Below are positions 16,310 to 25,068 of a stretch of 64,000 nucleotides of DNA, one piece after another. Location of the stretch: NCBI GenBank assembly GCA_964405265.1, contig CAYONC010000004.1:1-64000 (forward strand). The letters are read 5' to 3'. Every line of letters begins with the position of its first letter. Within the stretch, counting starts at the first letter, position 1. The notes under the pieces were generated by a model. It was not told the origin of the DNA. It did no database searches and saw nothing but the letters and a program-made list of their open reading frames with translations. The translations under genes and the position numbers were made by a program. The DNA comes from Eshraghiella sp964405265. Its GTDB lineage: Bacteria; Bacillota; Clostridia; Lachnospirales; Lachnospiraceae.

Positions 16310-18358
16310 ATGAAAATAAGTGAACTAAAGGGTATTGGTGAAAAAACTGAACAGCTGTTTAACAGGCTTTCCGTGTATACCGTGGAAGACCTGATTGGTT
16401 TTTATCCAAGGACTTACGAAGTATTTGATAATCCGGTTAATGTGAAGGATATAACGGAACCGGGCATATACGCACTATATGCGAGGGTTACCGGTGAATA
16501 TGAATTTAATAGCCGCGGAAAATACAAAATATTTTCTGCGGTTGTTAAGGATAATATGAATAATGACATAAAAATGATATGGTATAATATGCCATATATA
16601 AAAAGCCGGCTGCAGAGAGGAACCGGATACATATTCAGAGGCAGGGCTGCTTTTAGAGGCGGCCTTCTTTTTATGGAACAGCCTGTTATTTTCAGTATTG
16701 AAGAATACAGTGCGAAGCTTGATTCAATGCAGCCGGTATACGGTCTTACGGCCGGTCTTACGAACAATACCGTAATCAAAGCGGTCAGGCAGGCTTTTGA
16801 ATACCGGAATAACGTAAAAGAATATCTTCCTGAGAAAATTGTTAACGATATCGGGCTGACTGACATTAATTCAGCATTATATGGCATGCACTTTCCAAAG
16901 AACAGGGAAGAACTTGAAAAATCGAGAGAACGTATCGTATTTGATGAATTTTTTCTGTTTACGGCAGGAGTGCGGAGTATGAAAAGCTCGGGCATAATGC
17001 AAAATAATGGTCATGTGATAACGGAAGCGGCTGTTATTAAGGATGTTAAGGATAATCTCGGATACAGTCTGACAAATGCCCAGATAAAGGTTTATGATGA
17101 AATAAAAAAGGATATGGCAGGAAAAAGCTGTATGAACAGGCTTGTGCAGGGCGATGTCGGTTCAGGGAAGACGATACTTGCTTTCATGTCAATTATCAAT
17201 ACCGTATATTCGGGATTTCAGGCGGTACTCATGGTTCCCACCGAGGTTCTCGCAAAACAGCATTACGAAGCATTTGTTAAAATTATCGAGAAAAACGGAA
17301 TAAATGCGGAATGTGTACTTTTAACGGGTTCGCTTAAGGCATCCGAAAAGAAAAAAGCCAAAGAGAAGGCAGCAGACGGAAGCGCCGGTGTTATTATCGG
17401 AACACATGCCGTTATTACCGAAAGTGTAATTTATCATAATCTCGGACTGGTTATAACGGATGAACAGCATCGTTTCGGTGTGCGCCAGAGAGAAAATCTT
17501 AGCAGTAAAGGTAATAATCCGCATATCCTTGTGATGAGCGCAACACCGATTCCAAGGTCGCTTGCCATTATTTTATATGGAGATCTTGATATTTCCGTGC
17601 TTAATGAAAAACCGGCAGACAGACTCCCCGTTAAAAACTGTATTGTGAATTCGTCATACAGGAGTAATGCTTACAGATTAATTGAAAAGGAATGGAAAAA
17701 AGGCAATCAGGCATATGTTATATGTGCAATGACGGAAAAAAGCGATACTGATGAGCTTGAAAATGTCGTCGATTACAGTAAAAAACTCAGAAAAGAGCTG
17801 CCTGCGGAATGTGTGGTGGAATATCTTCACGGAAAGATGAAACCGGCGGAAAAAAATAAGATTATGGAAAAATTTGCATGTGGAGAAATAAACGTGCTGG
17901 TATCAACTACCGTAATTGAAGTGGGAATAAATGTGCCGTCCGCTACGGTAATCATGGTGGAAAATGCGGAAAGATTCGGTCTTGCCGGTCTTCATCAGCT
18001 TAGAGGAAGGGTAGGAAGAGGTGACAGACAGTCATATTGTATTCTTGTAAGTGACAGCCAAAATAAAACAACAATAGAAAGGCTTAAAATATTAAAAGAC
18101 AGTAACGATGGCTTTTACATATCGGAGCAGGATTTGAAACTGAGAGGACCGGGAGATATGCTCGGAGTAAGACAGAGCGGCGAGTTCGGCTTTAAGGTTG
18201 CCGATATTTATGCTGATTCGGGAATATTGAAAAAGGCGTCGGAAAAATCAGCAGAGCTTATTGCAGATGATCCGAAACTTAAAAAGCCGGAAAATAACGC
18301 ACTGCGACTGAATATTTCAGAATATCTGAATAACAATTATAACAGAATAAATTTATAG
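16310..18358 (+). CDS. recG: ATP-dependent DNA helicase RecG
   Basis: This 682-residue enzyme remodels stalled replication forks and branched recombination intermediates. It has an N-terminal OB-fold wedge domain (about 1-160), then a superfamily 2 helicase core: Walker A GDVGSGKT, DEQH box (TDEQHRFGV), motif III MSATPIPRSLA, and motif VI QLRGRVGRGDRQSYC. Length and motif order match RecG. It follows yloV after 12 bases, as in other Firmicutes where yloV and recG lie close, and is followed after 8 bases by a phosphatase gene. Confidence 0.97.
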   Translation: MKISELKGIGEKTEQLFNRLSVYTVEDLIGFYPRTYEVFDNPVNVKDITEPGIYALYARVTGEYEFNSRGKYKIFSAVVKDNMNNDIKMIWYNMPYIKSRLQRGTGYIFRGRAAFRGGLLFMEQPVIFSIEEYSAKLDSMQPVYGLTAGLTNNTVIKAVRQAFEYRNNVKEYLPEKIVNDIGLTDINSALYGMHFPKNREELEKSRERIVFDEFFLFTAGVRSMKSSGIMQNNGHVITEAAVIKDVKDNLGYSLTNAQIKVYDEIKKDMAGKSCMNRLVQGDVGSGKTILAFMSIINTVYSGFQAVLMVPTEVLAKQHYEAFVKIIEKNGINAECVLLTGSLKASEKKKAKEKAADGSAGVIIGTHAVITESVIYHNLGLVITDEQHRFGVRQRENLSSKGNNPHILVMSATPIPRSLAIILYGDLDISVLNEKPADRLPVKNCIVNSSYRSNAYRLIEKEWKKGNQAYVICAMTEKSDTDELENVVDYSKKLRKELPAECVVEYLHGKMKPAEKNKIMEKFACGEINVLVSTTVIEVGINVPSATVIMVENAERFGLAGLHQLRGRVGRGDRQSYCILVSDSQNKTTIERLKILKDSNDGFYISEQDLKLRGPGDMLGVRQSGEFGFKVADIYADSGILKKASEKSAELIADDPKLKKPENNALRLNISEYLNNNYNRINL

Positions 18359-18366
18359 GAGAGATA

Positions 18367-18996
18367 ATGAAGCTGTATATAATAAGACATGGAGAAACAG
18401 ACTGGAATAATGAAAAAAAACTTCAGGGCAGGAGTGATATTCCGTTAAATGATTACGGACGTGAGCTTGCAGACATAACATCAGAAGCTTTAAAGGATAT
18501 TTCTTTTGATGTCATATATTCAAGTCCGTTAAAAAGAGCATTTGAAACAGCGGTAATACTTAAAAGAAACAGAATCACGGAATTAATAACGGATGACAGG
18601 CTTAAAGAAATGTGCTTCGGCACTTATGAAGGACAGGTTACAGACAGTCTGCCGAAAGAATTCCGGAATTTCTTTGAAGCACCGGATAAGTATGTTCCTC
18701 CTGAAGGAGGGGAGACTTATGATATGGTTTTAAAAAGGGCAAAGGAATTTATTGATACGGTAATAATGCCGGAAGCGGGAACGGATAAAACTATTCTTAT
18801 CGTCGCACACGGAGCATTGAACAGGGGCCTTATGCTGAATCTTAACAATCAGGAAATAAAGGACTGGTGGAGCGGAATTTTTCAAAGAAATTGCTGCGTA
18901 AACATATATGAAATAACCGAAAAAGAAAAAGTGCTATTGGAAAACGGCAGAATATATTATGAAGAACAGCCGGGGAAAGGATATATGGTAAAATGA
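18367..18996 (+). CDS. Histidine phosphatase family protein (phosphoglycerate mutase-like)
   Basis: The 209-residue protein opens with the catalytic motif LYIIRHGETDWN, in which the histidine is phosphorylated. It keeps the second arginine (SSPLKRAFETA), the glutamate (LKEMCFGTYEGQ) and the second histidine (ILIVAHGALNRG). These belong to the cofactor-dependent phosphoglycerate mutase/CobC/PhoE superfamily. The substrate cannot be deduced; many clostridial members are broad phosphatases. It is cotranscribed with recG and overlaps rsmD by four bases. Confidence 0.9.
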   Translation: MKLYIIRHGETDWNNEKKLQGRSDIPLNDYGRELADITSEALKDISFDVIYSSPLKRAFETAVILKRNRITELITDDRLKEMCFGTYEGQVTDSLPKEFRNFFEAPDKYVPPEGGETYDMVLKRAKEFIDTVIMPEAGTDKTILIVAHGALNRGLMLNLNNQEIKDWWSGIFQRNCCVNIYEITEKEKVLLENGRIYYEEQPGKGYMVK

Positions 18997-19544
18997 GAGT
19001 GATTTCAGGTACAAGAAGGAGTATGCCGTTAAAGGCACCAAAAGGTATGGAAACAAGACCTACACAGGACAGAACCAAGGAGACGCTTTTTAATGTACTT
19101 CAGAATTATATCGCAGGATGCGAATTTCTTGATTTATTTTCAGGAAGCGGAAGCATAGGTATAGAAGCACTCAGCAGAGGTGCGGCGGCAGCCGTATTTG
19201 TTGAAAATTCGAGAAATGCAATATCATGCATTAAGGAAAATCTTGAGTTTACACATTTTAAGGATAACAGCACGGTCATGGAAACGGATGTGATGTCAGC
19301 ACTTGAAAAAATAAAAGGGCATATTCCTTTTGACATAATTTTCATGGATCCGCCATATGCTGATGAAGCTGAGCCGGCAGTGCTGAAAGTTCTTAGAAAT
19401 GCCGGATATGTGACCGGAAATACCATTATCGTTATGGAAATGTGTCTGGACAGAAACATGGATTTTATAGAAGAAAACGGTTTTGAAATACTGAAAATAA
19501 AAAAATATAAAACAAACTGTCATGTTTTTATAAAAAGACAGTAA
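18993..19544 (+). CDS. rsmD: 16S rRNA (guanine(966)-N(2))-methyltransferase RsmD
   Basis: The 183-residue methyltransferase starts MRVISGTRRSMPLKAPKG, typical of RsmD, with RPTQDRTKETLFNVLQ, the SAM-binding FLDLFSGSGSIGIEALSRGA and the catalytic FMDPPY (DPPY) motif around residue 115. It methylates G966 of 16S rRNA during 30S assembly. coaD, which often follows rsmD, is not present here. Its stop codon lies just before the promoter of the next gene. Confidence 0.95.
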   Translation: MRVISGTRRSMPLKAPKGMETRPTQDRTKETLFNVLQNYIAGCEFLDLFSGSGSIGIEALSRGAAAAVFVENSRNAISCIKENLEFTHFKDNSTVMETDVMSALEKIKGHIPFDIIFMDPPYADEAEPAVLKVLRNAGYVTGNTIIVMEMCLDRNMDFIEENGFEILKIKKYKTNCHVFIKRQ

Positions 19545-19551
19545 TTTCTAA

Positions 19552-19580
19552 TTGTTTTAAATTTATTATAGTGATATTAT
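19552..19580 (+). promoter_or_regulatory. Probable sigma-A promoter of the coiled-coil gene
   Basis: TTGTTT (19552-19557), a 17-base spacer and TATTAT (19575-19580) lie 33 bases before the next start codon. Confidence 0.5.
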
Positions 19581-19612
19581 ATATAGAAGAAATTTGATTG
19601 GAGAGACATAAT

Positions 19613-20236
19613 ATGAGCAAAATTGAGCAGACTATTGATGAGATGGAAGAATACATATCAGGCTGTAAACAGGTACCTCTTTCTAATACAAGAATTTATG
19701 TTAACAGGGATGATATGGAGGAACTTATAAGAAAACTCAGACTCAAGGTGCCTGAGGAAATCCGAAGCTGCCGCAAGATGATCAGCAACAGGGATTCCAT
19801 CCTCAGTGATGCAAAGGAAAAAGCTGAAAATATGATAAGGGAAGCACAGCTTCAGATGGATGAGCTTGTTAAAGAACATGAAATCATGCAAAGGGCATAT
19901 GAACAGGCTAATCAGGTAATAGAAGCCGCAAGTGCTGAAGCACAGAAAATTGTTGACCGGGCTGTTGAAGAAGCTAACGAAATCCGTATGGGAGCGATAC
20001 AGTATACGGATGACAGCCTTGTGAGTCTTCAGCGTATAATAGAACATTCATTGGAAAACAGTAAGTTAAAGTATGAGAATCTCATTAATGAACTGACCAA
20101 GGATCTTAATATCATAATAGCGAACAGGGAAGAACTTAAGCCTGAGGATACGGAGACGGAAGTTGCAGCAGAACAGGAGCTGGCAGCCAATGTTAAGGAA
20201 TTAATGGATGATGACGGACCTACGGATGAGGAATAA
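19613..20236 (+). CDS. Coiled-coil protein (ATP synthase B/H-subunit-like stalk)
   Basis: The 207-residue acidic protein is mostly one long helix; residues about 60-135 show heptad-like repeats rich in A, E, Q and K (EKAENMIREAQLQMDELVKE, QANQVIEAASAEAQKIVDRA). This resembles the stalk of F-type B or V-type H subunits and DivIVA-like proteins, hence common annotations such as ATPase. It has no membrane helix, so an ATP synthase role is doubtful. It ends in a very acidic tail (MDDDGPTDEE). GGAGAG precedes the ATG at 19613; a TTG at 19598 is less likely. Function unknown. Confidence 0.75.
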   Translation: MSKIEQTIDEMEEYISGCKQVPLSNTRIYVNRDDMEELIRKLRLKVPEEIRSCRKMISNRDSILSDAKEKAENMIREAQLQMDELVKEHEIMQRAYEQANQVIEAASAEAQKIVDRAVEEANEIRMGAIQYTDDSLVSLQRIIEHSLENSKLKYENLINELTKDLNIIIANREELKPEDTETEVAAEQELAANVKELMDDDGPTDEE

Positions 20237-20243
20237 AGAATAT

Positions 20244-20292
20244 GCTGCCGCAATATGCGGCAGCTTTTTAATGTAAGCGGACTTGTCCGCTT
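20244..20292. terminator. Two hairpins between convergent genes
   Basis: GCTGCCGC/GCGGCAGC (20244-20264) followed by TTTTT ends the plus-strand gene. A second hairpin, AAGCGGAC/GTCCGCTT (20275-20292), lies just before the stop codon of the minus-strand rqcH. Confidence 0.85.
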
Positions 20293-20304
20293 TATTCTTT
20301 TTGC

Positions 20305-22047
20305 TTATTGTATTTCTTTTATGTTTTTAATGTCCGGTGAAATTATCATGGAATAATTTGTGTGGTATATTACAAAACCGGGTGCAGCATCGGACGATTT
20401 ACGGACATTTTTTTTCATAAGATAATCTACTTCAACCTTTTCCTGCCCGCGCCCTTTGGAATAATATGCGGCGAGAGCGGCAGCTTCTTCAAATGTGGCA
20501 TCAGGAACATCATCTTTTCCCGATTTGACAATAACGTGTGACCCCGGCATTCCCTTTGCATGAAACCACCAGTCGTCCGGAGAGGCTGTTTTAAAGGTCA
20601 GCTCTTCGTTCTGAATGTTGTTTTTTCCGACCAGTATGTCATATCCGTCGGATGATACATAATGAAAAGGTCTGCTTTTGGATTTCTGGCGGCGTCCTGT
20701 GCCCGCGGAGTGTTTTTTTATAAAACCATAGTCGGACAGCTCTTCTTTTATCTGTATCAGATCGTCATATTCCCTTGCAATATCCAGTGCAGTGCTTATT
20801 GATTCTAAATGAACGGCTTCTGCAGCCGTGGCGGTAATCTGTTCGCTTAAGGCTTCACGGGTTCTTTTTAATTTATTATATTTTGCATAATATCTGCGGC
20901 TGTTTTCATGCGGCGTAAGATGTTCGTCCAACGGAACGGTTATCGTTTCACCGGTATAATAATTCAGAACCTCACAGGATGATACGCCTTCAGGTATCTC
21001 GTGTGCATATACGTTGAGAAGCTCACCGTAAATGCGGAATGTATCACGCTTTTCGGTATCCTTTAGCTGCTTTTCCTGAAGAGCATATTTTCTTGCATTT
21101 CTTTCAAGAAGCGTATTTACCGTCTGCCTTAAATCGGCCGACCGTTGTTTTATACGGTCTGTCATGTTTTTTTCTGAATAAAAAGCTTCAAGCATTGAGC
21201 TTACGGATTCTGAATGTATTATCGTAAGACCGTCATACATACTGTTGCCGCATACGGTAAAATCGACGGGTTTTCCGTTATCATATATAAGTGAAGGCTG
21301 ATATGTGCCGGCAGCAGCCTCTTCGATATAACCGACAAAAATATTGGCTAAATGTTCTGCTTCGGATTCTGTGAGTAAACAGGCAGGATATGATGAATCA
21401 ATTCCGGCTTCATGGCATATTTCTTCAGCAGCCTGCGGACTTATACCTGTAAAAGAGGTATAGATTGATTTGCCGCATTCAAGTTTTTTGGATGAAATGA
21501 TACCGGCGGCAAATTCCCTGTCGGCAGTTAGGGCGTCGTATTTTACGGTGGTAGAAGGAATAAAATAATCATAGCCCGGAAGCACCTCCCTTACCGAACT
21601 TATACCTGCATTAATCCTTTTTATACTGTCAATGATTTTGTCGCTGCTGTCCGTGAATATGATATTACTGTGCTTGCCCATAAGCTCAATAATAAGATTT
21701 TTGGTGCAGTAATCCCCCATTTCATTAAGGTGTTCAATTTTGAAACGTATTATCCGTTCAAGCCCCGGCTGGGTAATTGAAATTATCCTGCCGTTATTGA
21801 TATGTTTTCTTAAAAGCATACAGAAGCCCGGTGCAGTAAGAGGAGAGGGTTTGTTTCTGTCTGTAAGATATACTAACGGAAGCCCTGCATTGACTGAAAG
21901 AATAAGCCTGTACTGTATACCTTCTGATTTTATGGTTAATAACAGCTCATCTTTTTCCGGCTGTGCTATTTTTTCTATGCGTCCGTTAAGTATACGGTTG
22001 TTTAATTCATTTACAAGTGCGTGTATTGTTATACCGTCAAAAGCCAT
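20305..22047 (-). CDS. rqcH: Ribosome quality control protein RqcH (NFACT family, Fbp54)
   Basis: The 580-residue protein has the NFACT-N domain (AFDGITIHALVNELN at the start, then APGFCMLLRKHINNGRI), a helix-hairpin-helix and coiled-coil middle, and an NFACT-R domain with PDDWWFHAKGMPGSHVIVKS. Bacterial RqcH binds stalled 50S subunits and adds C-terminal alanine tails that mark broken proteins for degradation; the older name is fibronectin-binding protein. The ATG at 22047 has GAGGTG upstream; a GTG at 22056 is an alternative. It is divergent from yicC, and the yloA-yloC neighbourhood of Bacillus is partly conserved. Confidence 0.95.
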   Translation of the reverse strand: MAFDGITIHALVNELNNRILNGRIEKIAQPEKDELLLTIKSEGIQYRLILSVNAGLPLVYLTDRNKPSPLTAPGFCMLLRKHINNGRIISITQPGLERIIRFKIEHLNEMGDYCTKNLIIELMGKHSNIIFTDSSDKIIDSIKRINAGISSVREVLPGYDYFIPSTTVKYDALTADREFAAGIISSKKLECGKSIYTSFTGISPQAAEEICHEAGIDSSYPACLLTESEAEHLANIFVGYIEEAAAGTYQPSLIYDNGKPVDFTVCGNSMYDGLTIIHSESVSSMLEAFYSEKNMTDRIKQRSADLRQTVNTLLERNARKYALQEKQLKDTEKRDTFRIYGELLNVYAHEIPEGVSSCEVLNYYTGETITVPLDEHLTPHENSRRYYAKYNKLKRTREALSEQITATAAEAVHLESISTALDIAREYDDLIQIKEELSDYGFIKKHSAGTGRRQKSKSRPFHYVSSDGYDILVGKNNIQNEELTFKTASPDDWWFHAKGMPGSHVIVKSGKDDVPDATFEEAAALAAYYSKGRGQEKVEVDYLMKKNVRKSSDAAPGFVIYHTNYSMIISPDIKNIKEIQ

Positions 22048-22091
22048 TGTTTTCACCTCATGTCATAATGTTCTCAGTATAACATTTTGCC

Positions 22092-22120
22092 TTGAAATAT
22101 ACTATATTTTTTGATAAAAT
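22092..22120 (+). promoter_or_regulatory. Probable sigma-A promoter of the yicC operon
   Basis: TTGAAA (22092-22097), a 17-base spacer and TAAAAT (22115-22120) lie 31 bases before yicC. Confidence 0.6.
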
Positions 22121-22151
22121 TAATAAAATGTTATTGTGAGGAGGACTTGCC

Positions 22152-23030
22152 ATGATAAAGAGCATGACGGGATTTGGGCGAAGTGAGGTAAGTGATGGGG
22201 ACCGGAAAATAACGGTTGAGATGAAATCGGTTAATCACCGTTATTTTGAACCTTCCGTCAAAATGCCTAAGAAGCTTAATTTTTATGAAGCGGCCATTCG
22301 TGATGAACTGAAGAATTACATAAGCAGAGGCAAGGTAGACATATTTATAAGCTATGAGGACTATGCAGAGAACAGAATCTGCCTGAAGTATAACGAAGAA
22401 CTTGCCGAAGAATATATGGGGATTTTTGCAAGAATGTCGGAGCATTTCGGAATAGACAATGATATAAGAGTGTCATTGCTTTCCAGATATCCGGAAGTAA
22501 TTACAATGGAAGAGCAGAATGAGGATGAAGAAGAATTGTGGCTGCTTTTAAAGAGTGCTATTGATAAAGCATGCGAACAGTTTGTTGATGCAAGAATTTA
22601 CGAAGGTGAGAAGCTTAAAGAAGATATTTCAGGCAAGCTGGATTACATTACTGAACTTGTGGACAGGATTGAAGAGAGAAGTCCGGAGACGGTACGTGAG
22701 TACAGGGAGAAGCTGACGGATAAGATATATGAGGTGCTTGAAGATCCGGGAATCGATGAAAACAGAATCGCAACAGAGGTAACGATTTTTGCCGATAAGA
22801 TATGTGTTGACGAAGAAACGGTGAGACTTAAGAGTCATATAAGCAGCATGAATAATGAACTTATGCAGGGCGGAAGCGTTGGACGTAAGCTTGATTTTAT
22901 TGCACAGGAGATGAACAGGGAAGCCAATACGATTCTGTCCAAGGCGAACAATATTGACATATCCGGTTGGGCAATCAGCCTTAAGACGGAAATTGAGAAA
23001 GTAAGAGAACAGATTCAGAATATAGAATAG
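22152..23030 (+). CDS. yicC: YicC family endoribonuclease-like protein
   Basis: The 292-residue protein opens with the family signature MIKSMTGFGRSE and contains VEMKSVNHRYFE and the C-terminal GRKLDFIAQEMNREANTILSK block (DUF1732). Work on the Escherichia coli and Bacillus members shows endoribonuclease activity, acting on small RNA targets. It heads a well-conserved Firmicute operon: yicC-remA-gmk-rpoZ. GAGGAGG precedes the ATG. Confidence 0.95.
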   Translation: MIKSMTGFGRSEVSDGDRKITVEMKSVNHRYFEPSVKMPKKLNFYEAAIRDELKNYISRGKVDIFISYEDYAENRICLKYNEELAEEYMGIFARMSEHFGIDNDIRVSLLSRYPEVITMEEQNEDEEELWLLLKSAIDKACEQFVDARIYEGEKLKEDISGKLDYITELVDRIEERSPETVREYREKLTDKIYEVLEDPGIDENRIATEVTIFADKICVDEETVRLKSHISSMNNELMQGGSVGRKLDFIAQEMNREANTILSKANNIDISGWAISLKTEIEKVREQIQNIE

Positions 23031-23041
23031 CAGGTGAATAT

Positions 23042-23317
23042 ATGGCTTTTATTAACATAGGATTCGGAAATATAGTTAATTCAGATAAGATTATTGCCAT
23101 GGTTTCGCCTGATTCGGCGCCATCAAAGAGACTTCTCCAGAATTCAAGAGAACAGGGAAAAGTTGTGGACGCAAGTCAGGGCAGGAAGACAAGGGCATTT
23201 ATTGTGACTGATACCGGATATCTGATTTTATCGGCATTACAGCCGGATACGATAGCAGGAAGAATACGATGCCCGGGAGATACATTAAACAGAGGTGAAG
23301 AAGATGAACAGAGGTAA
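23042..23317 (+). CDS. remA: RemA family regulator (DUF370)
   Basis: The 91-residue protein begins INIGFGNIVNSDKIIAMVSPDSAPSKR, almost diagnostic for RemA/YlzA. In Bacillus subtilis RemA is a DNA-binding activator of matrix and osmoprotection genes that assembles into ring-shaped oligomers. Arginine and lysine residues in the conserved core (SAPSKRLLQ and GRKTRAFIVTDTGY) are kept here. The gene overlaps the start of gmk by 14 bases, so the two are probably translationally coupled. Confidence 0.95.
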   Translation: MAFINIGFGNIVNSDKIIAMVSPDSAPSKRLLQNSREQGKVVDASQGRKTRAFIVTDTGYLILSALQPDTIAGRIRCPGDTLNRGEEDEQR

Positions 23318-23927
23318 GCTTATAGTTATATCAGGGTTTTCGGGAGCCGGTAAGGGAACTGTCATGGGAAAGCTGACGGAATCAGAAAACTATGCACTGT
23401 CCGTTTCCGCAACCACGAGAAAGCCGAGAACGGGAGAAACTGAAGGCGTTTCATATTTTTTTAAGACAATGGAAGAATTTGAAAATATGATAAAAAATGA
23501 TGAGTTCGTGGAATATGCAAGATATGTGGATAACTACTACGGTACGCCTAAGGCATTCGTTGAGAATAAAATGTCGGAAGGCATGGATGTCCTTCTTGAA
23601 ATAGAGATACAGGGGGCACTCAGAATAAAAGAACAGTATCCTGATGCGGTTCTTATTTTCATAACAACGAAGGATGCAGATACCTTAAGAAGCAGACTTA
23701 CGGGCAGGGGAACGGAGACGCCGGAGATAATTGAACAGAGGCTTGCAAGAGCCGCAAAAGAAGCAGAAGGCGTGGAAGCTTATGACTATATTGTAGTTAA
23801 TGATATTTTGGAAGATTGTGTTAAAACAGTTGACAGAATTATTAAAAGTGAGCATAATAGAACAAGTGAAAAATTATCCATAATTCAGGATATAAGGATG
23901 AATTTGGTAAGTAAAGGAGAAATATAA
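23304..23927 (+). CDS. gmk: Guanylate kinase
   Basis: The 207-residue enzyme phosphorylates GMP to GDP. It has the P-loop SGFSGAGKGTVM at residue 10, the GMP-binding SATTRKPRTGETEGVSYFF segment and LLEIEIQGALRIKEQYP. The start is set at the ATG at 23304 (MNRGKLIVISG) because GAGGTG sits six bases upstream; an in-frame GTG at 23295 overlaps that site. The stop codon overlaps the rpoZ start (TAATG). Confidence 0.97.
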   Translation: MNRGKLIVISGFSGAGKGTVMGKLTESENYALSVSATTRKPRTGETEGVSYFFKTMEEFENMIKNDEFVEYARYVDNYYGTPKAFVENKMSEGMDVLLEIEIQGALRIKEQYPDAVLIFITTKDADTLRSRLTGRGTETPEIIEQRLARAAKEAEGVEAYDYIVVNDILEDCVKTVDRIIKSEHNRTSEKLSIIQDIRMNLVSKGEI

Positions 23928-24178
23928 TGATACATCCATCTTACACAGAATTAATGAATGTGATTAATAAGGACGTTGAACCGGGAGAGCAGCCTGCAAT
24001 TCAGAGCCGTTATTCTCTTGTTATTGCAACGTCCAAAAGAGCACGTCAGATTATAGACGGAGCACAGCCGTATGTTAACGGAAAGGGCAAGAAGCCGTTA
24101 TCTGTTGCTGTTGAAGAATTATATAAGGGAAAAGTCAGAATTGTCGGCGATGTGTCTGACAATGATGAGACCAGATAA
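23927..24178 (+). CDS. rpoZ: DNA-directed RNA polymerase subunit omega
   Basis: The 83-residue protein begins MIHPSYTELMNVINK and contains SRYSLVIATSKRARQIIDGA, the omega-subunit core that wraps the C-terminal tail of beta-prime and helps assemble RNA polymerase. NGKGKKPLSVAVEELYKGKV follows, as in Firmicute omegas. One-base overlaps with gmk before and uppP after (TAATG both times) show tight coupling. Confidence 0.96.
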   Translation: MIHPSYTELMNVINKDVEPGEQPAIQSRYSLVIATSKRARQIIDGAQPYVNGKGKKPLSVAVEELYKGKVRIVGDVSDNDETR

Positions 24179-25011
24179 TGGATTTATTTGAGTTATTGAA
24201 AATAGTTGTCCTGGGCATTGTTGAAGGAATTACCGAATGGCTTCCGATCAGCAGCACAGGACATCTTATTCTGTTCGGACAGTTCCTTAATCTGAAGTCG
24301 GGCACGGAGTTCATTAACATGTTTAATGTTGTAATTCAGCTTGGTGCCATTCTTGCCGTTGTTGTTATATATTTCAGAAAACTCTGGCCTGTTTCAAAAG
24401 AAGAATCGGGTGTGCATTGGGATAATGATAAATTAAAACTGTGGCTTAAAATAATAATTGCCTGTATTCCATCGGCAGTTATCGGACTTCTGTTTGAAGA
24501 CAGAATTGATTCCCTGATGGGCAGTCCGTATGTTGTTGCGGCAACATTGATAATATACGGTATTGTATTTATACTTGTGGAATATTTTGACAGAAACAGA
24601 AATTTTAAAATTAATGATCTGAAGGAAATGACAATAAAAACCGCTTTTATCATCGGACTGTTTCAGGTTCTTGCAATGATACCCGGTACATCAAGGTCGG
24701 GAATTACGATTATAGGTGCAATGCTTATAGGAACAGCAAGGACAGAGGCGGCGGAATTTACGTTTTTCTTAGGAATACCTACAATGGTTGGTGCAAGCTT
24801 TCTTAAAATACTCAGCTTCATAAAAGATGGCGGAGGTTTTACCGGAACGGAGGCAGTATATCTGCTTACGGGAATGGCTGTATCATTTGCCGTATCGGTA
24901 ATTGTGATAAAATTCCTGATGTCATATATAAAAAGTCATGATTTTAAAGCATTTGGAATATACAGAATAATTTTGGGAATTGCCGTAATTGCATTTCTTC
25001 TTCTTGCATGA
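24178..25011 (+). CDS. uppP: Undecaprenyl-diphosphatase (BacA/UppP)
   Basis: The 277-residue multi-helix membrane enzyme removes a phosphate from undecaprenyl diphosphate, recycling the lipid carrier for peptidoglycan and other wall polymers; it also confers bacitracin resistance. The two family motifs are visible: GIVEGITEWLPISSTGHL near residue 15 and IPGTSRSGITIIGAMLIG near residue 170. About eight hydrophobic helices fit the family. In many Firmicutes coaBC and priA follow rpoZ; here uppP takes that place. Confidence 0.96.
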   Translation: MDLFELLKIVVLGIVEGITEWLPISSTGHLILFGQFLNLKSGTEFINMFNVVIQLGAILAVVVIYFRKLWPVSKEESGVHWDNDKLKLWLKIIIACIPSAVIGLLFEDRIDSLMGSPYVVAATLIIYGIVFILVEYFDRNRNFKINDLKEMTIKTAFIIGLFQVLAMIPGTSRSGITIIGAMLIGTARTEAAEFTFFLGIPTMVGASFLKILSFIKDGGGFTGTEAVYLLTGMAVSFAVSVIVIKFLMSYIKSHDFKAFGIYRIILGIAVIAFLLLA

Positions 25012-25032
25012 ATTTTTTACGGATGATATTAT
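25004..25032 (+). promoter_or_regulatory. Probable sigma-A promoter of the aminotransferase gene
   Basis: TTGCAT (25004-25009), a 17-base spacer and TATTAT (25027-25032) lie 36 bases before the next start codon, overlapping the end of uppP. Confidence 0.5.
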
Positions 25033-25068
25033 ACACAGAAACAACAGGATTAACGGAGGAACAGACAC

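Noticed and set aside
19516..19542. A hairpin at the end of rsmD (ACTGTC/GACAGT with an inner T/A stem)
   Set aside because: It lies in coding sequence and is not followed by a clear T run, so I do not call it a terminator.
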